Below are positions 1 to 6,004 of a stretch of 11,031 nucleotides of DNA, piece after piece (the stretch's first letter is position 1; each line of letters begins with the position of its first letter). Origin of the DNA: Saprospiraceae bacterium (lineage in GTDB: Bacteria > Bacteroidota > Bacteroidia > Chitinophagales > Saprospiraceae); the NCBI GenBank assembly GCA_007128085.1, contig SKYC01000031.1:1-11031 (forward strand). The letters run 5' to 3'. The notes below the pieces were generated by a model. It saw only the letters and a program-made list of their open reading frames with translations, was not told the origin of the DNA and made no database searches. A program made the position numbers and the translations under genes.

Positions 1-600
1 TAAAATGTCGAGGGCTTCCTCTTTTCGGCCCAGAGTGGCCGAAATCCCCCACAATTGAAGAGTTGGTGTCCAGCTTTTAAGCAGTGCGGCAGCCAACTCC
101 ACTTGTACACCTCTTTTGCTCACCATCAATTCGTGCCATTCATCTACCACCATGCAACGGACTTTTTTGAGAAAGAGGCAACTCGCTTCATGACTCAACC
201 ACTGGTGAAGACTCTCCGGGGTGGTAATCAGCAGGTCGGGCGGTTTGTTCAGTTGTCTTTTTCGCTCTGCAGCCGAACTGTCCCCCGTCCTCATTCCCAC
301 TTTCAGCCTTAGGCCGAGATCTTCAATGCAGTTTTCAGCCACTGTTTTTATTTGCGGAGCCAGCGCCCTGACCGGACTGATCCACAGTGCACTTACACCC
401 TCGACCTCTTTTCCCTGGTTCTCTATAGTCAGCAACAAGGGCAGCAGCAGAGCAAGGGTTTTTCCGCTGCCGGTGGGCGCATTTAAAATACCGGACTTAC
501 CATCGGAAAAAGCTTTCCAGCTGTCCAACTGGAAGTCGAAAGGTTTCCACCCCCTTTTTTTGAACCACCTTTTTCCGACTTGGACCGCATTTTTTTGCAT
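1..600 (-). CDS. Ligase-associated DEXH-box DNA helicase, N-terminal part (cut by left edge)
   Basis: The open frame runs from an ATG at 598-600 to the left edge, giving 200 residues; the C-terminal part lies outside. An in-frame stop lies upstream of the ATG, so this is the only ATG start. The visible part is the first RecA-like lobe of a superfamily 2 helicase: Walker A APTGSGKT (residues 41-48), motif Ia WISPVRAL, motif Ib TTPESL, motif II VDEWHEL (DEWH 153-156) and motif III ISATLG. The WFKKRGWKPFDFQ start and the DEWHEL box match the Lhr-like helicases found with an ATP-dependent DNA ligase, an exonuclease and a phosphoesterase in a DNA-damage cluster. Those proteins are usually around 800 residues, so about three quarters is missing. 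The role is ATP-driven DNA unwinding in repair. The ligase and nuclease, if present, would be further left. No Shine-Dalgarno site is seen. Confidence 0.9.
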   Translation of the reverse strand, partial: MQKNAVQVGKRWFKKRGWKPFDFQLDSWKAFSDGKSGILNAPTGSGKTLALLLPLLLTIENQGKEVEGVSALWISPVRALAPQIKTVAENCIEDLGLRLKVGMRTGDSSAAERKRQLNKPPDLLITTPESLHQWLSHEASCLFLKKVRCMVVDEWHELMVSKRGVQVELAAALLKSWTPTLQLWGISATLGRKEEALDIL

Positions 601-625
601 ACATAAAAAAGGCTTCAGTTGACAA

Positions 626-775
626 ATGGTTTATACGTTGCACATCTTCCAAGAGATTTGGCTTCATTTATATGCCCGTCGAACAGCTCATGAATTTCTG
701 TTTTGCTCAGAAAATCAACTGGAGTTGTTGAAGAAGATTTCCGCGATTGAAAAAAATAATGAGTTAATCGTTTAA
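626..775 (+). CDS. Possible small protein, 49 aa, unknown
   Basis: An uninterrupted 50-codon frame starts with ATG at 626-628 and ends with TAA at 773-775, between the divergent starts of the helicase (600) and the sigma factor gene (813). Its product begins MVYTLHIFQEIWLHLYARR and ends KKISAIEKNNELIV. The composition is balanced and protein-like, with an aromatic first half and an amphipathic, charged second half. It has no signal peptide, membrane segment or motif I recognise. It ends 37 bases before the sigma gene start, so it could be the first gene of that transcript or a leader peptide. An open frame of this length can easily occur by chance, there is no clear ribosome binding site, and it occupies what should also be the promoter region of both neighbours. 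Treat it as a candidate only. Confidence 0.25.
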   Translation: MVYTLHIFQEIWLHLYARRTAHEFLFCSENQLELLKKISAIEKNNELIV

Positions 776-812
776 CCTTTTGCCACTTTCACCGTCTAAA
801 TCATAAACCGCT

Positions 813-1361
813 TTGCAAAGAGACCCGGACGAAAAAATACTGGAGTTGCTAAATGCCCGGAATGAGTCAAATGAAGGGGTTAAACTTTTTCTGAAAGTTT
901 ACGGAAAAGGGCTTTACGGTTTTATAATGACGTTTTTACACAATAGCAGCGATGCGGACGATATTTTTCAGGAGGTGCTGATTACTCTGGTGGAGAAAAG
1001 CGGGAGTTTTAAAGGACAATCGGGCTTAAAAACCTGGGTCTGGCAAATCGCAAAAAACCAATGCATTGATTTTCTGAGAAAGAAAAAAAGGACTTTAAAG
1101 AAGGTGGACAGCGACGCGGATTGGAATCGAATTACCGCCTTTGAAGAACCTTACTTTAACGGAGATGAAACCCTGAAAAGGCTGCATGCCGAAGTGGCAA
1201 AATTGCCGGACGTACAGAAAAGTGTTTTTATTCTCAGGTATTTTGAAGCACTCAATTATCGGGAAATAGCTGAAATTACCAAAAAAACGGAGAGTAATCT
1301 GAAAACGAGTTTTCACCTGGCTGCCAAGAAGGTTGCGAGGGGACTTAAAAACCACCTGTGA
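813..1361 (+). CDS. RNA polymerase sigma factor, sigma-70 family, ECF type
   Basis: This 182-aa protein has the two-domain plan of ECF sigma factors. Region 2 spans about residues 23-92, with the core-binding stretch DADDIFQEVLITL (47-59) and the -10-recognition segment KTWVWQIAKNQCIDFLRKK. Region 4 spans about 121-178, with LPDVQKSVFILRYFE followed by the helix-turn-helix NYREIAEITKKTESNLKTS. It would direct RNA polymerase to a small set of promoters, often for envelope stress. The start is TTG at 813-815: an in-frame TAA at 804-806 excludes anything upstream, and the next in-frame ATG lies inside region 2. A TTG start with no Shine-Dalgarno site suggests weak translation. The following genes at 1404 and 1894 are on the same strand with short gaps, so they are likely co-transcribed, and the first is a candidate anti-sigma factor. 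Confidence 0.9.
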   Translation: MQRDPDEKILELLNARNESNEGVKLFLKVYGKGLYGFIMTFLHNSSDADDIFQEVLITLVEKSGSFKGQSGLKTWVWQIAKNQCIDFLRKKKRTLKKVDSDADWNRITAFEEPYFNGDETLKRLHAEVAKLPDVQKSVFILRYFEALNYREIAEITKKTESNLKTSFHLAAKKVARGLKNHL

Positions 1362-1403
1362 ATCCAATTGGCCAGCTTAGGATGAGGTTAAAAAAAGTAG
1401 AAA

Positions 1404-1868
1404 ATGACCGATAAGAATAAACGAATAAATGAACTGAAGTCGGAATTGGATCCGATCCGGCCGGAATTGAAAAAGTACGCCGGTCGATCCGGATACGAGC
1501 TCGATGATCAAAAATTGGAAGCCCTGGAAAGCAGATTTTTCCGAGAGAAAGAACAGCGCCCGGAAAGGAAGGTTTTTCGCTTGGCAGATCACCGGATTTT
1601 CCGAGTTGCAGCTGCAGTAGCCCTATTGGTGGCGGTGTCTTTTTCCGCTTACTTTATGCTACAAAATGACCATAGCGCTCTCCCTCAAATGAGTCAGGCC
1701 GAGGATCTGGATTTGTATTTTTACTTTCTGGATGAAGAAGCCGAAACCCTTGAGGCCGAGTGGCTGATTGAAGCATTTGGCGATCTCTACCTGGAATCAC
1801 TTGCGGGAGAAGAGATGAGTGACGAATTGTTCGAATACTATTTTTACGAGAACAGTGAATTTTATTAA
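1404..1868 (+). CDS. Single-pass membrane protein with acidic aromatic tail; candidate anti-sigma factor
   Basis: This 154-aa protein lies 42 bases after the sigma factor gene. Residues 1-64 are charged and would be cytoplasmic, residues about 65-86 (IFRVAAAVALLVAVSFSAYF) form one membrane span, and residues 87-154 would face the periplasm. The outer tail has about 20 Asp/Glu and no Lys or Arg, and is full of Tyr and Phe (LDLYFYFLDEE, FEYYFYENSEFY). There is no cysteine anywhere, so this is not a zinc-binding (ZAS-type) anti-sigma domain. I do not recognise the family. Its position directly after an ECF sigma gene and its one-span topology are those of an anti-sigma factor or membrane tether, but that function is inferred from context only. 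The ATG at 1404 follows an A-rich leader, as is usual in Bacteroidota. Confidence 0.8.
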   Translation: MTDKNKRINELKSELDPIRPELKKYAGRSGYELDDQKLEALESRFFREKEQRPERKVFRLADHRIFRVAAAVALLVAVSFSAYFMLQNDHSALPQMSQAEDLDLYFYFLDEEAETLEAEWLIEAFGDLYLESLAGEEMSDELFEYYFYENSEFY

Positions 1869-1893
1869 ATCAATAATCTAAATATCGAATACC

Positions 1894-2442
1894 ATGAAAA
1901 ATACAGCAATGATTGTAGTGGGACTTTTTTTCCTGATCACCTTCTCTTCACCGGCTTTGATCGGTCAGGAAAGAGAAATGAGGGTCAGCCCCGAGCAAAA
2001 AGAAAAAATAGAAGCCATGCATGTCGGTTTTATTACGGATAAGCTGGCGTTGAATCCCAAGCAGGCGAGTGAGTTCTGGCCGGTGTACAACCAATACCGG
2101 GAAGAGAAGAGGGCTTTGATGGGGGAGCGAACCCGTGACCGCAAAGATCCATTGGAAATGAGTGAGGCCGAGGCCAGGGACGCTCTGGAGACAATGATGG
2201 CGGAGAAAGAGCAAAAGATTGAACTCGAGAAAAAACTGCACATGGATTTGGCCGATATTTTGAGTCCGAATCAGGTTCTGGCTCTTTCACAGGCGGAGAG
2301 TCAGTTTAGAAGACACATGTTGAGGCAGGTCCGCTCGCGGGTGAGGGGTGGAGAATCCGGAGATGAAAGGATGCAAGAGCGGCGCCAGCGGTTCAGAGAG
2401 GGTGAACATAGAGAGCAAAGGAGAGACCGTGGCGGCCAGTGA
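1894..2442 (+). CDS. Spy/CpxP-like periplasmic protein with Arg-rich tail
   Basis: This 182-aa protein begins with a signal peptide (MKNTAMIVVGLFFLITFSSP, cleavage probably near residue 24-25). The mature part is helical and highly charged. It carries two LTxxQ-like motifs in the spacing of the Spy/CpxP fold: LNPKQASEFW (53-62) and LSPNQVLAL (123-131). Proteins of this fold are periplasmic chaperones or stress and metal sensors (Spy, CpxP, ZraP, CnrX). The last 45 residues are rich in Arg (15 Arg, no Lys) and low in complexity, probably disordered. No cysteine is present; histidines at 43, 116, 141 and 172 are the only obvious metal-type ligands. It lies 25 bases after the acidic membrane protein and is very likely in the same transcript as the sigma factor, so it may be both a target and a sensor of that system. 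The exact ligand is unknown. Confidence 0.8.
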   Translation: MKNTAMIVVGLFFLITFSSPALIGQEREMRVSPEQKEKIEAMHVGFITDKLALNPKQASEFWPVYNQYREEKRALMGERTRDRKDPLEMSEAEARDALETMMAEKEQKIELEKKLHMDLADILSPNQVLALSQAESQFRRHMLRQVRSRVRGGESGDERMQERRQRFREGEHREQRRDRGGQ

Positions 2443-2572
2443 TTAAAATGCTTGTGCCTTCGCGCGCAGAGATTTTGGTTTAAATTTTTGTCTTTACAGT
2501 GACCTGTAGGGAAAATATTTAAGCAGGAAAAAGGAGAGTCGAAGACTGACAATTGATTGATATTTTTTATTT

Positions 2573-2607
2573 AAAAGCCGTTCCATTCACTTTGGAGCGG
2601 CTTTTTT
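2573..2607 (+). terminator. Rho-independent terminator of the sigma / Spy-like operon
   Basis: Arms AAAAGCCGTTCC (2573-2584) and GGAGCGGCTTTT (2594-2605) pair over 12 bp with one G-U pair and a 9-base loop, followed by a T run to 2607. It lies about 130 bases after the Spy-like stop codon. Because the arms begin with A and end with T, it could also work in the other direction. Confidence 0.85.
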
Positions 2608-2823
2608 ATATGGTGATAAAAAAAATTTGAAAAATTTTAGATTAATTCCCATTTTCACATTAATCGGTTCTATATGTATTCTACTATCAAAAATAGACTG
2701 TTAGATTTAACACATTTTCTGGTTTTAAAATTTTTAATTTCATAAATTGCTGTAAATCAGATATTTGAATGAAATTACAAATACTTTTAATGTTAAAAAT
2801 ACCCAGTGGAATAAACTTTTTTG

Positions 2824-2876
2824 ATTCAAAAATTAACCCCATCTTTGGGGTAAGAAAATAATAAGATTTTTTGAAT
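2824..2876. repeat. Nested inverted repeat just upstream of the TPR gene
   Basis: Outer arms ATTCAAAAA (2824-2832) and TTTTTGAAT (2868-2876) enclose a perfect 6-bp hairpin, ACCCCA (2836-2841) and TGGGGT (2846-2851), with a 4-base loop. The element ends 20 bases before the ATG of the TPR gene, so it is either in the 5' leader or over the promoter. CATCTTTG (2840-2847) within it is one base from the TAnnTTTG -7 box, with TTTG at 2820-2823 upstream (spacing 16, slightly short). No T run follows the inner hairpin on the plus strand, so it is not a usual terminator. Confidence 0.45.
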
Positions 2877-2896
2877 GTAATCCCATCATATAAAAC

Positions 2897-4303
2897 ATGC
2901 GACGAAACTACAAAAGAGATACTGCCCTCCACTCTTTAGCTAATGAGTTTGAGTCGATGAGTAAAAGGGGTAGTCAGGCATATTTTGAAGACCGACACCT
3001 TTTTAAATTAATCGATTTTTACGAGAACGAATTTTCGTTCGAAAAAGCCATGGAGGTTACAGATTTTGCACTGGAACAATTCAAGTACCGAATTGACTTC
3101 TACATTATAAAGGTCAGGTTGTTCATCAAGATCGGAGAATTGAACTCTGCTCTTGCCCTTCTTGAACAAGCCGAGAATATTTCCCCCATGGAGTGGGAAC
3201 TCAAACTGATGAAGTGCAGGATTTATTCCAGGATGAAAGACCACAGCAATGCACTCTCTCTCATAGCAGAGCTCAAGGAGAAGAATACGTCCAGACAAGA
3301 CTACATAGACTTGTTGATGGAGGAGGCCTTTGTATACGAGAAAATGAAGGACTTTTCACAGATGTATTACGTACTGGAAGAAGTGTTGACCATCTATCCC
3401 AAGCACGCAGAGGCACTGGAGCACATCTGGATGTGTGTGGAGATTTGTAAGAATTACAGCGACAGCATTGCCCTGCACGAAAAGATCATCAATAAAAACC
3501 CCTATATTTTTCAGGCCTGGTACAACTTAGGTCACGCATATTCCTGTCAGGGAGAATACGAGAAATCCATACAGGCACTCGAATACTCATTTATTATCAA
3601 TCCTGCTTTTGAATTTGGATACAAGGACTGTGCAGAACTGTGTTTTCAGGTGAAAAATTACGAAAAGGCACTGGATGTATTTTTGGAGTACAACGAGCGG
3701 TTTGGCCCGGAAGCAGAGGTGCTTATTTCTCTCGGACAGTGTTATCTGGCGCTCGACAATGCGCGAGAGGCCAAAAAAGTATTGAGAAAATCCAGTAAAC
3801 TCGATCCATACAGCGATGAGGTGTTTTACTTTATGGGGTTGTGCGAAATGAGTGAAAACAATCCCCGCCGCGCAGTGCAGTATTTTTTGAATGCACTTCA
3901 AATTGAGGATCGGAGAGAAGAGTATTTTGCAAGTATAGCAAAGGCGTATAGTCAACTAGAGGAATACGATAAAGCGGACTATTACTACCGAAAGGCGACG
4001 GAAACGGGTCCCGAGCAAGCTGATTATTGGAACGAGCACGCTTCTTTTTTCATCCAACTGGGGAAATACAATGCGGCCATGGACATTCTCGATGAAGCAG
4101 AGTACTACTCTTGCAGTCCGGATCTGTTGTATTCAAGGGCGGCTTGCCTCATACTCACCGGAAGGAAAGAAGAGGGGCTGGCGGTCTTGTACGACGCGCT
4201 CACCGATGATTTTAATGCTCGCAAAAGACTTTTTGAACTCTGCCCACAACTCATCAGCGACGAGGACATCAAAGCAATTATTGAGTATATAGGGCAATCC
4301 TGA
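2897..4303 (+). CDS. Tetratricopeptide (TPR) repeat protein, cytoplasmic
   Basis: This 468-aa protein has no signal peptide or membrane span. Residues 205-442 show seven consecutive 34-residue TPR units starting near 205, 239, 273, 307, 341, 375 and 409. They carry the usual pattern of W/L-G-Y-A-P positions, for example FQAWYNLGHAYSCQGEYEKS and AEVLISLGQCYLALDNAREA. The N-terminal 200 residues hold more divergent helical repeats (SALALLEQAENISPMEW at about 84-100). TPR arrays form a superhelix that binds other proteins; no enzyme domain is attached, so the partner cannot be named. Similar long TPR proteins are common in Bacteroidota. The ATG at 2897 follows an AT-rich leader. The gene stands alone and converges on recA, so it appears to be a single-gene transcript. 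Confidence 0.88.
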   Translation: MRRNYKRDTALHSLANEFESMSKRGSQAYFEDRHLFKLIDFYENEFSFEKAMEVTDFALEQFKYRIDFYIIKVRLFIKIGELNSALALLEQAENISPMEWELKLMKCRIYSRMKDHSNALSLIAELKEKNTSRQDYIDLLMEEAFVYEKMKDFSQMYYVLEEVLTIYPKHAEALEHIWMCVEICKNYSDSIALHEKIINKNPYIFQAWYNLGHAYSCQGEYEKSIQALEYSFIINPAFEFGYKDCAELCFQVKNYEKALDVFLEYNERFGPEAEVLISLGQCYLALDNAREAKKVLRKSSKLDPYSDEVFYFMGLCEMSENNPRRAVQYFLNALQIEDRREEYFASIAKAYSQLEEYDKADYYYRKATETGPEQADYWNEHASFFIQLGKYNAAMDILDEAEYYSCSPDLLYSRAACLILTGRKEEGLAVLYDALTDDFNARKRLFELCPQLISDEDIKAIIEYIGQS

Positions 4304-4462
4304 TGAAGCGGTATCCGACCGCGGGATAGTGTTGTCGGACAAACGAGTGCTGCTTTTGCAGTAAAAGGTCTGGTAAAACTGAGTGGAAAAGAAATCAGCG
4401 GCGAGTATGTATGCGGGCAATTAGGCTTATAACTGAGGCCATCATAAATGTGAAGATAAAAG

Positions 4463-4511
4463 AACGGGCAATCCAAGTCAAATAAATAAAGACCTCGGAC
4501 CGCCCGTTTTT
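4463..4511. terminator. Shared terminator between the TPR gene and recA
   Basis: Arms AACGGGCAATCC (4463-4474) and GGACCGCCCGTT (4497-4508) lie between two convergent genes. Read on the minus strand (the recA side) all 12 positions pair, two of them as G-U, and an inner set AGGTC/GACTT adds five more pairs. Read on the plus strand the outer 7 bp pair, followed by A-C mismatches, with a run of five T and an AT-rich tail after it. It is therefore best suited to recA, with a T-rich tail (TTCTTTTAT) on that strand, but may stop both transcripts. Confidence 0.75.
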
Positions 4512-4540
4512 AATTTTAACGCACTCGAAAATGGTAGAGA

Positions 4541-5545
4541 TTACGCTTTTAGTTTTTCCTTGATTTTCTTCTCCAGTTCTTCACTTACTTCTGGATTGTC
4601 AATAAAGAACTGTTTGGCAGCATCTCTTCCCTGAGCAATTTTAGAGTCTCCGTAACTGTACCACGAACCACTCTTATTAATCAGGTCAAACTGCACGCCC
4701 AAATCCACGATCTCACCTGCTTTGCTGATGCCTTCTCCATACATGATGTCGAATTCAGCTACCCTGAATGGAGGAGCCAGTTTGTTCTTCACCACCTTAA
4801 CTTTGACGTGGTTGCCCATAACACCGCCTTCCTTATCTTTAATGGCCGGGCCCGATCTTCGGATATCCAGCCTGACCGAGGCATAAAACTTGAGTGCATT
4901 ACCGCCGGTGGTGGTTTCGGGATTTCCGAACATTACGCCGATTTTTTCTCTCAATTGATTGATGAAAATGCAACAACTGCCCGTTTTTCCTATGGTCGCA
5001 GTTAATTTTCTCATCGCCTGTGACATCAGTCGCGCCTGAAGTCCCATTTTGGAATCTCCCATTTCACCTTCTATCTCCGCCCGGGGGACCAGTGCAGCCA
5101 CAGAATCAATGACAATGATGTCCAGTGCACCCGATCGGATTAAATTTTCAGCGATCTCCAAAGCTTGCTCTCCGTGATCCGGTTGGGAGATAAGCAGATT
5201 TTCAGTATCTACTCCCAGGCGCTGTGCATAGTTCCTGTCAAAGGCGTGCTCCGCATCTATAAAAGCAGCCAGACCGCCCTTTTTTTGACATTCGGCTATT
5301 CCGTGTATGGCCAAAGTAGTTTTACCGGAGGACTCCGGTCCGTATATCTCAATGACTCTGCCCCGCGGGAAGCCACCAATTCCAAGTGCAATATCCAACC
5401 CCAGGGATCCGGTGGAAATGGCGTCTACTTCGACCACCTGTTGGTCACCCATCTTCATGACAGCTCCCTTTCCGTATTGACGGTCGAGTCGGTCCATGGT
5501 CATTTTTAGTGCTTTCAGCTTATCGTCTTTATCTCCTTTGCTCAT
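4541..5545 (-). CDS. recA: Recombinase RecA
   Basis: RecA forms ATP-dependent filaments on single-stranded DNA, catalyses strand exchange in recombinational repair, and can act as a co-protease. The 334-aa product shows Walker A GPESSGKT (69-76), the catalytic Glu in DAEHAFD (E99), Walker B LDIIVIDSVAAL (141-152), the L1 region EIEGEMGDSKMGLQARLMSQ, and the L2 DNA-binding loop GVMFGNPETTTGGNALKFY. The length is normal for RecA, with a short acid/lysine C-terminus. I place the start at ATG 5543-5545, giving MSKGDKDDKL. A TTG two codons further upstream is possible but less likely. The gene is transcribed alone: a terminator lies on each side (5649-5696 ahead, 4463-4511 behind). I saw no LexA-type box in the upstream region. 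Confidence 0.98.
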   Translation of the reverse strand: MSKGDKDDKLKALKMTMDRLDRQYGKGAVMKMGDQQVVEVDAISTGSLGLDIALGIGGFPRGRVIEIYGPESSGKTTLAIHGIAECQKKGGLAAFIDAEHAFDRNYAQRLGVDTENLLISQPDHGEQALEIAENLIRSGALDIIVIDSVAALVPRAEIEGEMGDSKMGLQARLMSQAMRKLTATIGKTGSCCIFINQLREKIGVMFGNPETTTGGNALKFYASVRLDIRRSGPAIKDKEGGVMGNHVKVKVVKNKLAPPFRVAEFDIMYGEGISKAGEIVDLGVQFDLINKSGSWYSYGDSKIAQGRDAAKQFFIDNPEVSEELEKKIKEKLKA

Positions 5546-5569
5546 AATCAACAGTTTTTATATTTACCA

Positions 5570-5577
5570 CAATTATA
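5570..5577 (-). promoter_or_regulatory. Possible -7 promoter box of recA
   Basis: On the minus strand TATAATTG is one base from the Bacteroidota -7 consensus TAnnTTTG and lies 24 bases ahead of the recA ATG, which would give a short leader. No clear TTTG -33 element was found at the expected distance, and the surroundings are AT-rich, so the match is weak. Confidence 0.25.
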
Positions 5578-5648
5578 TTAAATTTTTTTAAATGCATCCC
5601 TCTATATTGATAAAATATGTAATTTTTTTTGTCATTCCGAGGTTTGGT

Positions 5649-5696
5649 AAAAAAAATTCGCCGATGAAAAATTGTATTAATTTTTCATCGGCGAAT
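5649..5696 (-). terminator. Strong rho-independent terminator of the 72-aa gene
   Basis: Arms TTCGCCGATGAAAAATT (5657-5673) and AATTTTTCATCGGCGAA (5679-5695) are perfectly complementary over 17 bp, extended to 18 by A5656/T5696, around a 5-base loop. On the minus strand the hairpin is followed by a run of eight T (A run at 5649-5656). No T run follows on the plus strand, so the direction is clear. It lies about 90 bases after the small gene and shields recA from read-through. Confidence 0.92.
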
Positions 5697-5785
5697 ACGT
5701 AATGAAGCAATAGTTTCAATCAGCACCTCAGATCCAATGGTCTGCAATAATTCGCAGACGGGATTATTGACCCTCCGGTGTCAAC

Positions 5786-6004
5786 TTATCTCTCACGACT
5801 AAAGGCCAAAACCCTGTTGAGGGCATCAACCGATGGGTGAAAAGTTACTTTAGGAATTTCGTTTTTGGCCCTTTTAAGGTCTTTAAATTCCCGAAAAACT
5901 TCCCAGTCGTTTTCAATACTGTTTTCAATTTGCTGAAGTTGATTAAAACTCACTTCTCTGTAAAGGAAACTCACTAAATCATTTTGTGTAAAGTTTTTGA
6001 CCAT
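5786..6004 (-). CDS. Small conserved-looking cytoplasmic protein, 72 aa, unknown
   Basis: The ATG is at 6002-6004 and the stop TAA at 5786-5788. The product starts MVKNFTQNDLVSFLYREVS, continues with an acidic helix (QQIENSIENDWEVFREFKDL), and ends PSVDALNRVLAFSRER. I recognise this pattern (LVxFLYxE, a central acidic helix with paired hydrophobic residues, then a PSxxxxNxVLxFSR end) from small unannotated proteins common in Bacteroidota, resembling the N-terminal part of some anti-sigma-like proteins. There is no zinc motif, signal peptide or membrane span. It is monocistronic: a gap of about 520 bases lies ahead and a perfect terminator follows, which supports a real and well-expressed gene. 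The family function is unknown to me. Confidence 0.75.
   Translation of the reverse strand: MVKNFTQNDLVSFLYREVSFNQLQQIENSIENDWEVFREFKDLKRAKNEIPKVTFHPSVDALNRVLAFSRER

Larger units (their letters stand above)
2443..2896. other. AT-rich intergenic region of 454 bp
   Basis: No convincing gene is seen here. The left part holds the terminator of the sigma operon (2573-2607). From about 2608 to 2896 the DNA is clearly richer in A and T than the genes on either side. It contains a 9-bp inverted repeat (TAATTTCAT at 2735-2743 and ATGAAATTA at 2769-2777) and the nested inverted repeat at 2824-2876 just ahead of the TPR gene. An 81-codon frame on the minus strand (2687-2932) lies across it but has no recognisable features and overlaps the TPR start, so it was not called. 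Confidence 0.6.

Noticed and set aside
55..622. Two open frames on the plus strand (55-312 and 221-622)
   Set aside because: They lie opposite the helicase gene, whose motifs are unmistakable on the minus strand; the plus-strand products have no domain or sensible composition.
1948..2552. Several minus-strand frames opposite the Spy-like gene
   Set aside because: They overlap each other in different frames and mirror a gene with a clear signal peptide and LTxxQ motifs.
2687..2932. 81-codon frame on the minus strand in the AT-rich gap
   Set aside because: Its start overlaps the beginning of the TPR gene, it has no recognisable motif, and it falls in low-complexity AT-rich DNA where such frames arise easily.
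4314..4339. Hairpin TCCGAC/GTCGGA just after the TPR stop
   Set aside because: Six base pairs with a 14-base loop and no T run; a better terminator follows at 4463-4511.
4105..4476. Minus-strand frames at the 3' end of the TPR gene
   Set aside because: They are mostly antisense to TPR repeats, and the two competing frames overlap; neither shows a domain.
5165..5509. 114-codon plus-strand frame inside recA
   Set aside because: It is fully antisense to the conserved core of recA.
5740..5759. Small hairpin GTCTGC/GCAGAC after the 72-aa gene
   Set aside because: Only 6 bp with no T run; the strong terminator follows at 5649-5696, so this one is not needed to explain termination.
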